A stretch of 60,411 nt of DNA from an uncultured Rhizobium sp. (GTDB lineage Bacteria > Pseudomonadota > Alphaproteobacteria > Rhizobiales > Rhizobiaceae), in NCBI GenBank assembly GCA_945952045.1, contig CAMFHE010000031.1:1-60411 (forward strand). Reading direction: 5' to 3'. Position 1 is the stretch's first letter. The number at the start of each line of letters is the position of its first letter. The notes under the pieces were generated by a model that saw only the letters and a list, made by a program, of their open reading frames with translations, was not told the origin of the DNA and made no database searches. The position numbers were made by a program, and so were the translations under genes. This document shows, piece by piece, positions 19,260-27,683 of the stretch.

Positions 19260-19847
19260 ATGACATTGCTGGTCGTCGGTCTCATCCTGTTTTTCGCCGT
19301 GCATCTGCTACGGGTTTTTGCGCCCGGCCTGCGCAACGGGGTGATTGAGCGCTTCGGCAAACCGGCCTGGATCGTCTTCCATTCGCTGGCCAGCATCGTC
19401 ACGCTCGTTCTGGTGATTTACGGTTTCGCGCAGGCGCGCGACGTCACCGGCATGCTGTGGTATCCGCCGCTGTTCATGAAGCACATTACTGTGACGTTGA
19501 TGCTGATCGCGATGATCTGTCTCGTCGCCGGCTTTCTGCCGGCCGGCCATATCGCGGCAAAGACCAAGCATCCGATCGTGCTCGCGATCAAGATCTGGGC
19601 GTTCGGGCATCTTCTGGCGCGCGGCGACACGGCCTCGGTCCTGCTGTTCGGTTCGTTCCTTGCCTATGGCGTTCTGCTGCGCATCGCGCTGAAGCGCCGC
19701 GCGCGGGCTGGCGAAATCGTGCCGCGCCCGTTCGTTTCGGTGGGTTACGACATCGCCGCCGTGGTTCTCGGCGCAATCCTCTGGTTCCTGATCATCTGGA
19801 AGCTGCATGAGTGGCTGATCGGCGTTCAGCCGATCTCGATGGGGTGA
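19260..19847 (+). CDS. NnrU-family membrane protein
   Basis: A 195-residue integral membrane protein with about five to six helices and the NnrU features AVHLLRVFAPGLRN at the start and IWAFGHLLARGDTASVLLFGSFLAYG in the middle. NnrU was named for a gene in the nitrite/nitric-oxide reduction clusters of denitrifiers; the same family includes a carotenoid isomerase in plants, and the bacterial function is unsettled. No denitrification gene is near, so the original link is not supported here. Confidence 0.87.
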   Translation: MTLLVVGLILFFAVHLLRVFAPGLRNGVIERFGKPAWIVFHSLASIVTLVLVIYGFAQARDVTGMLWYPPLFMKHITVTLMLIAMICLVAGFLPAGHIAAKTKHPIVLAIKIWAFGHLLARGDTASVLLFGSFLAYGVLLRIALKRRARAGEIVPRPFVSVGYDIAAVVLGAILWFLIIWKLHEWLIGVQPISMG

Positions 19848-19940
19848 GAAGGGCCGATTTGCCCGATTCCCCCTTACAATATGCGTAAAATCGGTTAGAA
19901 GGCAGCCAAGACGCCAGAAGGCGAACGGCCGGAGACAGGA

Positions 19941-20612
19941 ATGGCATTCAACGACGACAGCTTCATCCGCGAAGTAAACGAGGAACTGCGCTCGGATCAG
20001 TTCAGGTCTGTCTGGCGCCGGTTCGGCCGTATCATCATCGCTGTCGCGGTGCTGATCGTCGTCGGCACGGCCGCGCATCGCGTCTACGACTATTGGCAGA
20101 CGCAGCGCGCCTCCGGCTCCGGCGACGAATTCCTCAGCGCCCTGAAGCTGATCGACGAGAACAAGCATGACGAGGCGCTGACCGCGCTGGAGAAGCTGGC
20201 GGCCGAAGGCCACGGCTCCTATCCGGTGCTGGCGCGCATGCGCGCCGCCACGCTGCAGGCCGAAAAGGGCGATGCCGCCGGTGCGGCAAAGAACTTCTCC
20301 GAAATCGGTAAGGACAGCTCGGTTCCCGCCGCGCTGCGCGATGCGGCGAAGATGCGCTCCGGCTGGCTTCTGATCGACACGGCGCCTTACGATCAGGTTT
20401 CGGCTGAAGTCGAAGCCATGGCGACGCCGCAGAACGCATTGCGCAATTCCGCGCGCGAGGCGCTCGGCCTTTCCGCTTACAAGGCAGGGGATTTCAAGAA
20501 GGCCCGCGACTGGTTCCAGCAGATTGCCGATGACGCCAACGCGCCGCGCACGGTCGCCAACCGGGCGCAGATCATGCTCGACCTGATTGCCGCCTCCGGC
20601 AAGGCTGCCTAA
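19941..20612 (+). CDS. YfgM-like membrane-anchored TPR protein
   Basis: A 223-residue protein: short cytoplasmic N terminus ([20 protein letters not shown]), one membrane helix ([21 protein letters not shown]), then a TPR-like periplasmic domain ([55 protein letters not shown]). This is the architecture of YfgM, an accessory of the Sec translocon and periplasmic chaperone network. It sits 17 bases before der, as yfgM sits near der in many proteobacteria, but bamB is not between them here. Confidence 0.85.
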   Translation: MAFNDDSFIREVNEELRSDQFRSVWRRFGRIIIAVAVLIVVGTAAHRVYDYWQTQRASGSGDEFLSALKLIDENKHDEALTALEKLAAEGHGSYPVLARMRAATLQAEKGDAAGAAKNFSEIGKDSSVPAALRDAAKMRSGWLLIDTAPYDQVSAEVEAMATPQNALRNSAREALGLSAYKAGDFKKARDWFQQIADDANAPRTVANRAQIMLDLIAASGKAA

Positions 20613-20629
20613 TCGAAAATGGAACGCAA

Positions 20630-22054
20630 ATGAGCTTCACCGTCGCCATCGTCGGCCGCCCGAATGTCGGCAAATCCACGCTTTTCAACCGTCTGGTCGG
20701 AAAGAAGCTGGCGCTTGTCGACGATACACCGGGCGTGACTCGCGACCGGCGGCCGGGTGAGGCCAAGCTGATCGACCTGCGCTTCACCATCATCGATACC
20801 GCCGGCCTCGAAGAGGCGGGCGCCGATACGCTGGAAGGGCGCATGCGCGCCCAGACGGAAGCGGCCATCGACGAGGCCGACCTGTCGCTGTTCCTGGTCG
20901 ACGCCAAGGCCGGCCTGACTCCCGTCGACAAGGTGCTGGGCGAAATGCTGCGCCGTCGCGGCAAGCCGGTGGTGCTGGTTGCCAACAAGTCGGAAGCGCG
21001 CGGCTCCGACGGCGGTTTCTACGATGCTTTCACGCTCGGGCTCGGCGAGCCTTGCCCGATCTCGGCCGAACACGGCCAGGGCATGCTCGACCTGCGCGAC
21101 GCCATCGTCGCCGCCATCGGCGAGGACGTGGCTTACCCGCCCGAAATCGACGAACCGGAGATCAACGTCTCGCTTTCCGCCGATGACGGCGAGTTCGGCG
21201 AGGACGAGGAAGAAGCCGCTTACGACGACACCAAGCCGCTGCGCGTCGCCATCGTCGGCCGTCCCAATGCAGGCAAGTCGACGCTGATCAACCGCTTCCT
21301 CGGCGAAGACCGGCTGCTGACCGGCCCGGAAGCCGGCATCACCCGCGATTCCATTTCGGTGGAATGGGAATGGCGCGGCCGCATGATCAAGATGTTCGAC
21401 ACGGCCGGCATGCGCCGCAAGGCCAAGGTCCAGGAGAAGCTGGAAAAGCTCTCCGTCGCCGATGCGCTGCGCTCGATTCGTTTTGCCGAGACGGTCATCA
21501 TCGTCTTCGACGCCACCATTCCCTTCGAGAAGCAGGATCTGCAGATCGTCGATCTCGTGCTGCGCGAAGGCCGTGCCGCCGTGCTCGCTTTCAACAAATG
21601 GGACATGATCGAGGATCCGCAGGCGGTTCTCGCCGATTTGCGTGAAAAGACCGAGCGGTTGCTGCCGCAGGCGCGCGGCATTCGCGCCGTGCCGATTTCC
21701 GGCCAGACGGGTTACGGTCTCGACAAGCTGATGCAGTCGGTGATCGATACGGACCGCGTCTGGAACAAGCGCGTTTCCACCGCCCGCCTCAACCGCTGGC
21801 TGGAAGGAACGCAGATCCAGCATCCGCCGCCGGCCGTGTCCGGCCGTCGCCTGAAGCTGAAATACATGACGCAGGTCAAGGCCCGTCCGCCGGCCTTCAT
21901 GATCTCCTGCACCCGCCCGGACGCCCTGCCGGAATCATACGTGCGCTACCTGATCAACGGCCTGCGCAACGATTTCGACATGCCGGGCGTGCCTGTGCGC
22001 ATCCATTTCCGCGCACCGGACAATCCGTTCGAGTCGAAGAAGAAGAGACGATAA
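20630..22054 (+). CDS. der: Ribosome biogenesis GTPase Der (EngA)
   Basis: A 474-residue double GTPase needed for 50S subunit assembly. The two G domains begin with GRPNVGKST (residues 9-17) and GRPNAGKST (about residue 211); [20 protein letters not shown] and [21 protein letters not shown] mark the further G motifs. An acidic linker ([16 protein letters not shown]) separates them, and a C-terminal KH-like domain ends with [14 protein letters not shown]. Length is normal for alphaproteobacteria. It follows the YfgM-like gene closely and is followed by a terminator. Confidence 0.97.
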   Translation: MSFTVAIVGRPNVGKSTLFNRLVGKKLALVDDTPGVTRDRRPGEAKLIDLRFTIIDTAGLEEAGADTLEGRMRAQTEAAIDEADLSLFLVDAKAGLTPVDKVLGEMLRRRGKPVVLVANKSEARGSDGGFYDAFTLGLGEPCPISAEHGQGMLDLRDAIVAAIGEDVAYPPEIDEPEINVSLSADDGEFGEDEEEAAYDDTKPLRVAIVGRPNAGKSTLINRFLGEDRLLTGPEAGITRDSISVEWEWRGRMIKMFDTAGMRRKAKVQEKLEKLSVADALRSIRFAETVIIVFDATIPFEKQDLQIVDLVLREGRAAVLAFNKWDMIEDPQAVLADLREKTERLLPQARGIRAVPISGQTGYGLDKLMQSVIDTDRVWNKRVSTARLNRWLEGTQIQHPPPAVSGRRLKLKYMTQVKARPPAFMISCTRPDALPESYVRYLINGLRNDFDMPGVPVRIHFRAPDNPFESKKKRR

Positions 22055-22060
22055 GATTAG

Positions 22061-22091
22061 CGGCGGGCTTTCGGTCCGCCGATTTCTTTTC
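22061..22091 (+). terminator. Rho-independent terminator of der
   Basis: CGGCGG/CCGCCG stem (22061-22066 and 22076-22081) followed by ATTTCTTTTC, 7 bases after the der stop. Confidence 0.75.
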
Positions 22092-22112
22092 TATCGCCTG
22101 CGGGCTTTCACA

Positions 22113-23189
22113 TCACTTGCAGATATGCCGTGACAGCGGCAGCGGCGGCATGTCCGTCTTGGCGCAGACCGGGCTCGTCGCGTTGGCGCGGGTGACGTTG
22201 TCGAGGAATTGCTGCGCTGCCGCCGCCCAGGAGTAGCGCTCGGCAAGCGCGCGCGCCGCGCCGCCGGAAAGATCGAGCGCGCGCAGGCAGGCCTCGCGCA
22301 GATCCTCGCAGACGGCGCCGGCCTGCGGTTCCGGGCCGATGATGTCGATCGGGCCGGTGACCGGATAGGCAGCGACGGGCACGCCGCTGGCCAGCGCTTC
22401 GAGGATCGTGTTGCCGAATGTGTCGGTCTTCGACGGGAAGACGAAGACATCGGCCTGGGCATAGGCCGCCGCCAGGTCGGCGCCGATCTTCACGCCGGTG
22501 AAATGTGCGTCCGGATAGCGCTCCTCGAGGCTGCGGCGGGCAGGGCCATCGCCGACCACCACCTTCGAGCCAGGCAAATCGAGATCGAGGAAGGCCTGAA
22601 GGTTCTTTTCCGGAGCGATGCGGCCGACGGTCATGAAAATCGGGCGCGGCAGGCCGAAGGGGCGCCTTTCATGCCCTGCCGGGCGGAACAGTTCCGTATC
22701 GACGCCACGGCTCCAGCGCACCAGGTTTTTCAAACCACGACCCGAGAGCTCCTTTTCAAGGCTTTCCGTCGCCACCATGCAGGCGGCGCCCGCATTGTGG
22801 AACCAGCGGGCGAAGGCATAGGTGAAGGAGAGCGGCACCGGCAGGCGCGCGGCGACATATTCGGGAAAGCGGGTGTGATAACAGGTGGTGAAGGGCATGC
22901 CGTGACGGATGCACCAGCGCCGCGCCTGAAGGCCGAGCGGTCCTTCGGTAGCGATATGCACGAAGGCCGGCTGCTGGCGCTCCAGTTCTTCCGAGACACG
23001 CGAAAAACTTGCCAGCGACAGGCGTATCTCGGGATAGGTGGGGCAGGGGATGCTGGAAAAGCGTTCCGGCGTCAGCAGTGACAGCCGGTGGCCGAGACGG
23101 GTCAACTCGGTCACGGTGTTTTCGATGGAACGCACGACGCCGTTGACCTGCGGATGCCAGGCATCGGTGACGATGGTGATTGCGGTCAT
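22113..23189 (-). CDS. GT4-family glycosyltransferase
   Basis: A 358-residue GT-B glycosyltransferase (family 4). The N-terminal domain starts ITIVTDAWHPQVNGVVRSIE; the C-terminal nucleotide-sugar domain shows FMTVGRIAPEKNLQAFLDL, VVVGDGPARRSLEERYPD and the E-x7-E region FGNTILEALASGVPVAAY. Close relatives in rhizobia include enzymes making glycosyl-diacylglycerols during phosphate limitation and mannosyltransferases; the acceptor here is unknown. The start at 23189 (MTAITIV) is preferred; an ATG at 23222 would add eleven residues. Confidence 0.88.
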   Translation of the reverse strand: MTAITIVTDAWHPQVNGVVRSIENTVTELTRLGHRLSLLTPERFSSIPCPTYPEIRLSLASFSRVSEELERQQPAFVHIATEGPLGLQARRWCIRHGMPFTTCYHTRFPEYVAARLPVPLSFTYAFARWFHNAGAACMVATESLEKELSGRGLKNLVRWSRGVDTELFRPAGHERRPFGLPRPIFMTVGRIAPEKNLQAFLDLDLPGSKVVVGDGPARRSLEERYPDAHFTGVKIGADLAAAYAQADVFVFPSKTDTFGNTILEALASGVPVAAYPVTGPIDIIGPEPQAGAVCEDLREACLRALDLSGGAARALAERYSWAAAAQQFLDNVTRANATSPVCAKTDMPPLPLSRHICK

Positions 23190-23324
23190 GGCGACGGCCC
23201 CCGGTCGCGGCCGCAGACTCATTCCGCGACGGCACTCTGCGGGATCCTATCGCCAAGCTTTGTTACAGCAGCATGTCAGCCGGCCAAGGGCCTTGTTTTC
23301 CGGCGTTTCCGGAAGGGAATTGGA

Positions 23325-24239
23325 TTAGGCGAACAGCTTTTCGCGTGGGATCAGCGCCCCATGCTCGCCGATGACGCGCGCGGCGATGCCGGCGGCAAAA
23401 GCGGCGGCGGCGGCCGGGTCCTTGTGCTCCAGATAATGGGCAAGGAAAGCGCCGTTGAAACTGTCGCCGGCGCTGGTCGTATCGACGATCCGCTCGACAG
23501 CGGTCGCCGGGACATGCGCATCGGCATGGCCGGCAAAGCGCAGCGTCGCGCCGTTCGGCCCGTCCTTGACGACGATATCGGCGACGCCGAGGCCGGTGTA
23601 ACGATCGAGCGTGGCGGCGACCGAAGCATCGCCGAAATATTGCGCCTCGTCGTCGAAGCTCGGCAGAACGAGGTTCGCGGCGCGCGCGCCCTCGCTGATG
23701 ACCGAGAGCATGCGCTCGCGATCCTTCCACAGGCGCGGGCGGATATTCGGATCGAAGGCGACGCGCTTGCCGGCGGCCTTGGCGCGGCGCAATTCGCTGA
23801 GCAGCGTCTCGGCATCCGCCTCGGGCAGGATCGCCAGCGTAATGCCGGAGAAATACAGGAGGTCGGCGCTCTCCAGCGCCCGGCGCAAATGATCGGCATC
23901 GGCGGCGAGCTGGCGGGCGGCGGCGGTTTCGCGCCAGTAGCTGAAGGAGCGTTCGCCGTCCTTCAGATGGATCATGTAGAGGCCGGGCATGCGGCCGGGC
24001 AGGCGGCGGATCGTTTCGGTGCCGATGCCGGCATTCGCCATGAAGGCCAGTATATCCTCGGACGTCTGGTCGTCGCCGAGCGCGGTCAGGTAATCCACCT
24101 GCCAGCCGGGAGCGGCGCACAGGCGCGCATACCAGGCGGTGTTGAAAGTGTCGCCGGCAAACCCCTTGCGCAGCAGGCCGTCGCCCGCCTGCGCCAGTTC
24201 CACCATGCATTCGCCGATCGACAGAAGACGCCCGCTCAC
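23325..24239 (-). CDS. PfkB-family sugar kinase, probably 2-keto-3-deoxygluconate kinase
   Basis: A 304-residue ribokinase-like enzyme. The C-terminal ATP/anion-hole signature DTTSAGDSFNGAFLAHYLE contains the catalytic Asp; the substrate-side motif is KGFAGDTFNTAWYARL, and AFDPNIRPRLW and VVKDGPNGA are typical of KdgK. KdgK phosphorylates 2-keto-3-deoxygluconate in hexuronate breakdown. The start is set at GTG 24239, which has GGGGAGA 7 bases upstream; a TTG seven codons earlier lacks one. It is divergent from the GH13 gene and follows no pectin or uronate genes, so the exact substrate remains open. Confidence 0.8.
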   Translation of the reverse strand: MSGRLLSIGECMVELAQAGDGLLRKGFAGDTFNTAWYARLCAAPGWQVDYLTALGDDQTSEDILAFMANAGIGTETIRRLPGRMPGLYMIHLKDGERSFSYWRETAAARQLAADADHLRRALESADLLYFSGITLAILPEADAETLLSELRRAKAAGKRVAFDPNIRPRLWKDRERMLSVISEGARAANLVLPSFDDEAQYFGDASVAATLDRYTGLGVADIVVKDGPNGATLRFAGHADAHVPATAVERIVDTTSAGDSFNGAFLAHYLEHKDPAAAAAFAAGIAARVIGEHGALIPREKLFA

Positions 24240-24427
24240 CCTTGTTCTCCCCGCGCTCAAAGTTTCCCTGCGGGAATACGCCGGACGACAGGCGCGGGCA
24301 AGGGAAGATTGGCCCTCACGCGCCGGTGATCGCGCCTGCCTTGCGGTGGACAGGTTTTCGCGGAAAAGTCAGGGGCACTGTCTCATTCGATTCGCCCTGC
24401 CTGAAAACAGGCCAGCCGGAGTCCTTC

Positions 24428-26080
24428 ATGACCGACCAGACAAAGAGCCTGACGACGAACCCTGACTGGTGGCGCGGTGCGGTCATCTATCAAGTCTATC
24501 CGCGCTCGTTCCAGGATACGACCGGCGACGGGCTGGGGGATCTGCGCGGCGTGACGCTGCGCCTGCCGCATATCGCCTCGCTCGGCGTCGACGCCATCTG
24601 GCTGTCGCCCTTCTTCACGTCGCCGATGGCGGATATGGGTTATGACGTTTCCGATTATTGCGATGTCGATCCGATCTTCGGCAATCTCGCCGATTTCGAC
24701 GAGATGCTGGAGGCGGCGCATCGGCTCGGCATCAAGGTGATCATCGACCAGGTCATTTCCCATACCTCCGACCAGCATCCGTGGTTCATCGAAAGCCGCG
24801 CCAGCCGCGACAATGCCCGCGCCGACTGGTATGTCTGGGCGGATCCCAAGCCGGATGGCACCGCGCCCAACAACTGGCTGTCGATCTTCGGCGGCCCGGG
24901 CTGGGAATGGGACGGCGTGCGCCGGCAATACTACATGCACAACTTCCTGATTTCACAGCCGGATTTGAATTTCCACAACCCGGATGTGCAGGACGCGGTG
25001 CTCTCGACCGTCAAGTTCTGGCTGGATCGCGGCGTCGACGGTTTCCGTCTCGACACGGTGAATTTCTATTTCCACGACAAGCTGCTGCGCAACAATCCGC
25101 CGCATGAGCCGGATCCTGACTCCGTCGGCCTCGATGCGCCGGATACCAACCCATACGGCATGCAGAACCATCTCTACGACAAGACGCAGCCGGAGAATGT
25201 CGAATTCCTGCGCCGCTTCCGCGCCTTGCTCGACCAGTATGAAGGCCGCACCACGGTCGGCGAGGTCGGCGATGGGCCGCGCTCTCTGAAGACGGTGGCG
25301 GCCTATACCGGCGGCGGCGACAAGCTGCATATGTGCTACACATTCGATCTCCTGGGACCGGATTTCACCGCCAGCCATGTGCGCAAATGCGTGACCGCCT
25401 TCCAGAAGGCGGTGACCGATGGCTGGGTCTGCTGGGCCTTTTCGAACCATGACGTGCAGCGCCATGTCAGCCGTTTTGCCGAGAGCGTAGAGGAGCGCGC
25501 CCGCGTGGCGAAGCTGGCGGTCACGCTGCTTTCCACCCTGCGCGGCTCGATCTGCCTCTACCAGGGCGAGGAACTTGGCCTGCCCGAGGCGGAACTGGCC
25601 TTCGAGGATTTGCGCGATCCCTATGGCATCCGCTTCTGGCCGGCCTTCAAGGGTCGCGACGGATGCCGCACGCCGATGGTGTGGGAGCAGGCTGCCGAAT
25701 ACGCAGCCTTCTCTGCCGGCAAGCCCTGGCTGCCTGTTCCGGCCGAACACCGGCCGCTGGCGGCGGATGCGCAGGAACACGATCCCGACAGCGTTTTGCA
25801 GCACTATCGTCAGACGCTTGCCTTCCGTCGCGAACAGGACGTGCTGCTCGACGGGAGCATGCGTTTCATCGCTTCCAATCAGGATCTGTTGATCTTCCTG
25901 CGTGAAAAGGACGGCAAGCGGCTGCTCTTCGTCTTCAACCTGACCCGAGAACGGGCAAATTTCGCGCCCGCCGATCAACGCATTACCCGCGTCATCGCCT
26001 GGCCGGGTTTCAGCCCCGTCTATGCCGATGGCGAAATTCACCTCGAACCCTTCGACATGTTCTGCGCCGAAGTGGATTGA
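24428..26080 (+). CDS. GH13 alpha-glucosidase
   Basis: A 550-residue glycoside hydrolase 13 enzyme, cytoplasmic (no signal peptide), that releases glucose from alpha-glucosides such as maltose, sucrose or trehalose. Conserved regions: VDAIWLSPFFTSPMADMGYD, IIDQVISHTSDQHPWF, GVDGFRLDTVNF with the nucleophile Asp, TTVGEVGD with the acid/base Glu, and FSNHDVQRHVSRF. The sequence resembles the rhizobial AglA type, but the agl transporter genes are not adjacent. The start at 24428 begins MTDQTKSL. A strong terminator follows. Confidence 0.93.
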   Translation: MTDQTKSLTTNPDWWRGAVIYQVYPRSFQDTTGDGLGDLRGVTLRLPHIASLGVDAIWLSPFFTSPMADMGYDVSDYCDVDPIFGNLADFDEMLEAAHRLGIKVIIDQVISHTSDQHPWFIESRASRDNARADWYVWADPKPDGTAPNNWLSIFGGPGWEWDGVRRQYYMHNFLISQPDLNFHNPDVQDAVLSTVKFWLDRGVDGFRLDTVNFYFHDKLLRNNPPHEPDPDSVGLDAPDTNPYGMQNHLYDKTQPENVEFLRRFRALLDQYEGRTTVGEVGDGPRSLKTVAAYTGGGDKLHMCYTFDLLGPDFTASHVRKCVTAFQKAVTDGWVCWAFSNHDVQRHVSRFAESVEERARVAKLAVTLLSTLRGSICLYQGEELGLPEAELAFEDLRDPYGIRFWPAFKGRDGCRTPMVWEQAAEYAAFSAGKPWLPVPAEHRPLAADAQEHDPDSVLQHYRQTLAFRREQDVLLDGSMRFIASNQDLLIFLREKDGKRLLFVFNLTRERANFAPADQRITRVIAWPGFSPVYADGEIHLEPFDMFCAEVD

Positions 26081-26091
26081 GCTTAGTATAG

Positions 26092-26124
26092 GAAAGGCCC
26101 CTTGCGGGGCCTTTCTTGGTTTTT
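26092..26124 (+). terminator. Rho-independent terminator of the GH13 gene
   Basis: Perfect 10-base stem GAAAGGCCCC/GGGGCCTTTC (26092-26101 and 26106-26115), loop TTGC, then TTGGTTTTT. It sits between two convergent genes; the T run is only on the plus-strand side. Confidence 0.9.
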
Positions 26125-27451
26125 AGATGCCGCTGTTCAATATATCCCGCAGCTTGCCGAAGATCTCGTCGATATGCTTCTTTTCGACGATCAGCGGCGG
26201 CGAGAGTGCGATGATGTCGCCGGTGGTGCGGATCAGCAGGCCGTTTTCATAGGCCTTGAGGAAGGCGGTGAAGGCGCGCTTGGTCGGCTCGCCGGCAATC
26301 GGCTCGAGCTCGATGGCGCCGATCAGGCCGGTGTTGCGCAGGTCGATGACGTTCTTGCAGTCCTTCAGCGAATGCAGGCCATCTTCCCAATAGGACGCCA
26401 GTTCCGCCGCGCGGGTCAGCAGGCCCTCTTCCTTGTAGGTGTCGAGCGTGCCGAGTGCGGCGGCGCAGGCGATCGGGTTGCCGGAATAGGTATAGCCGTG
26501 GAAAAACTCGATCATGTGCTCCGGGCCGTTCATGAAGGCATCATGAATTTCGGAGGTGACGAAAACAGCGCCCATGGGGATCACGCCGTTGGTCAGGCCC
26601 TTGGCGGTGGTGATCATGTCCGGCTTGACGTCGTAATATTGCGACGCGAAGGGGGCGCCGAGACGGCCGTAACCGGTGATGACTTCGTCGAAGATCAGGA
26701 GAATGCCGTGCTTGGTGCAGATCTCGCGCAGCTTCTGCAAATAACCCTTCGGCGGGATGAGCACGCCGGTGGAGCCGGCGATCGGCTCGACGATGACGGC
26801 GGCGACCGTCGAGGCGTCGTGCAGGGTGACGATGCGCTCCAGTTCGGTCGCGAGATCGCCGCCTTCCTCCGGCTGGCCGCGCGTAAAGGCGTTCTTGGCC
26901 GGCAGGTGGGTGTGCGGCAGATGATCGACACCGGTCAGCAGCGTGCCGAACATCTTGCGGTTGGAGACGATGCCGCCGACGGAAATGCCGCCGAAATTGA
27001 CGCCGTGATAACCGCGCTCGCGGCCGATCAGGCGGAAGCGCGAGCCGTTGCCCTTGACGCGATGATAAGCGAGTGCAACCTTAAGTGCAGTTTCAACCGA
27101 TTCCGAACCGGAATTGGTGTAGAGAACATGGTCGAGACCTTCAGGCGCGATATCGACGAGACGGTTGGCGAGTTCGAAGGCCTTGGGGTGGCCGAGCTGG
27201 AAGGCGGGGGCGTAATCGAGTTCGCCGGCCTGGGCGCGGATGGCTTCGGTGATCTTCGGGCGACAATGGCCGGCATTGACGCACCACAGGCCGGCGGTGC
27301 CGTCGAGAACCTGGCGGCCGTCATGGGTGGTGTAGTGCATGTCCTTGGCGCCGACGAACAGACGCGGCTCCTTCTTGAACTGGCGGTTGGCCGTAAATGG
27401 CATCCAGAAGGCCCGCAAGTCATTGGGCGTGGCGTTCATACGTTCGGACAT
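26123..27451 (-). CDS. Omega-amino acid:pyruvate class III aminotransferase
   Basis: A 442-residue PLP-dependent class III aminotransferase, close to beta-alanine:pyruvate transaminases (opening NDLRAFWMPFTANRQFKKEPR). PLP-binding signatures: YTNSGSESVETALKVAL, ILLIFDEVITGYGRLG with the Asp, and the Schiff-base Lys in MITTAKGLTNGVIPMG. The GxxxxG-like FFHGYTYSGNPIACAAAL is typical. The start at 27451 has GGAGGAGA upstream. These enzymes move amino groups from omega-amino acids and some amines to pyruvate; the in vivo substrate is not evident from the neighbours. Confidence 0.93.
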   Translation of the reverse strand: MSERMNATPNDLRAFWMPFTANRQFKKEPRLFVGAKDMHYTTHDGRQVLDGTAGLWCVNAGHCRPKITEAIRAQAGELDYAPAFQLGHPKAFELANRLVDIAPEGLDHVLYTNSGSESVETALKVALAYHRVKGNGSRFRLIGRERGYHGVNFGGISVGGIVSNRKMFGTLLTGVDHLPHTHLPAKNAFTRGQPEEGGDLATELERIVTLHDASTVAAVIVEPIAGSTGVLIPPKGYLQKLREICTKHGILLIFDEVITGYGRLGAPFASQYYDVKPDMITTAKGLTNGVIPMGAVFVTSEIHDAFMNGPEHMIEFFHGYTYSGNPIACAAALGTLDTYKEEGLLTRAAELASYWEDGLHSLKDCKNVIDLRNTGLIGAIELEPIAGEPTKRAFTAFLKAYENGLLIRTTGDIIALSPPLIVEKKHIDEIFGKLRDILNSGI

Positions 27452-27683
27452 GTTCGTCTCCTCCGACCACGCCCGATGGCATGGTCACTTGCATAGGTGA
27501 TTGGCGGTGCGCCGGGTTTTTTACCCGGCGGTCAAAGTATCAGCGGGCGGCAGGGCGTCAAGCAGCACGGCTTGTCATCTCCCGTTTGAGGAGGCTTAAC
27601 TTTTGCTGGTTAGGGTGCCGCGCGGCTGCATTCGCAACATGTGTGGCCCGCCATGATCGGTGGGCCGAAACGACAAGAAGGTC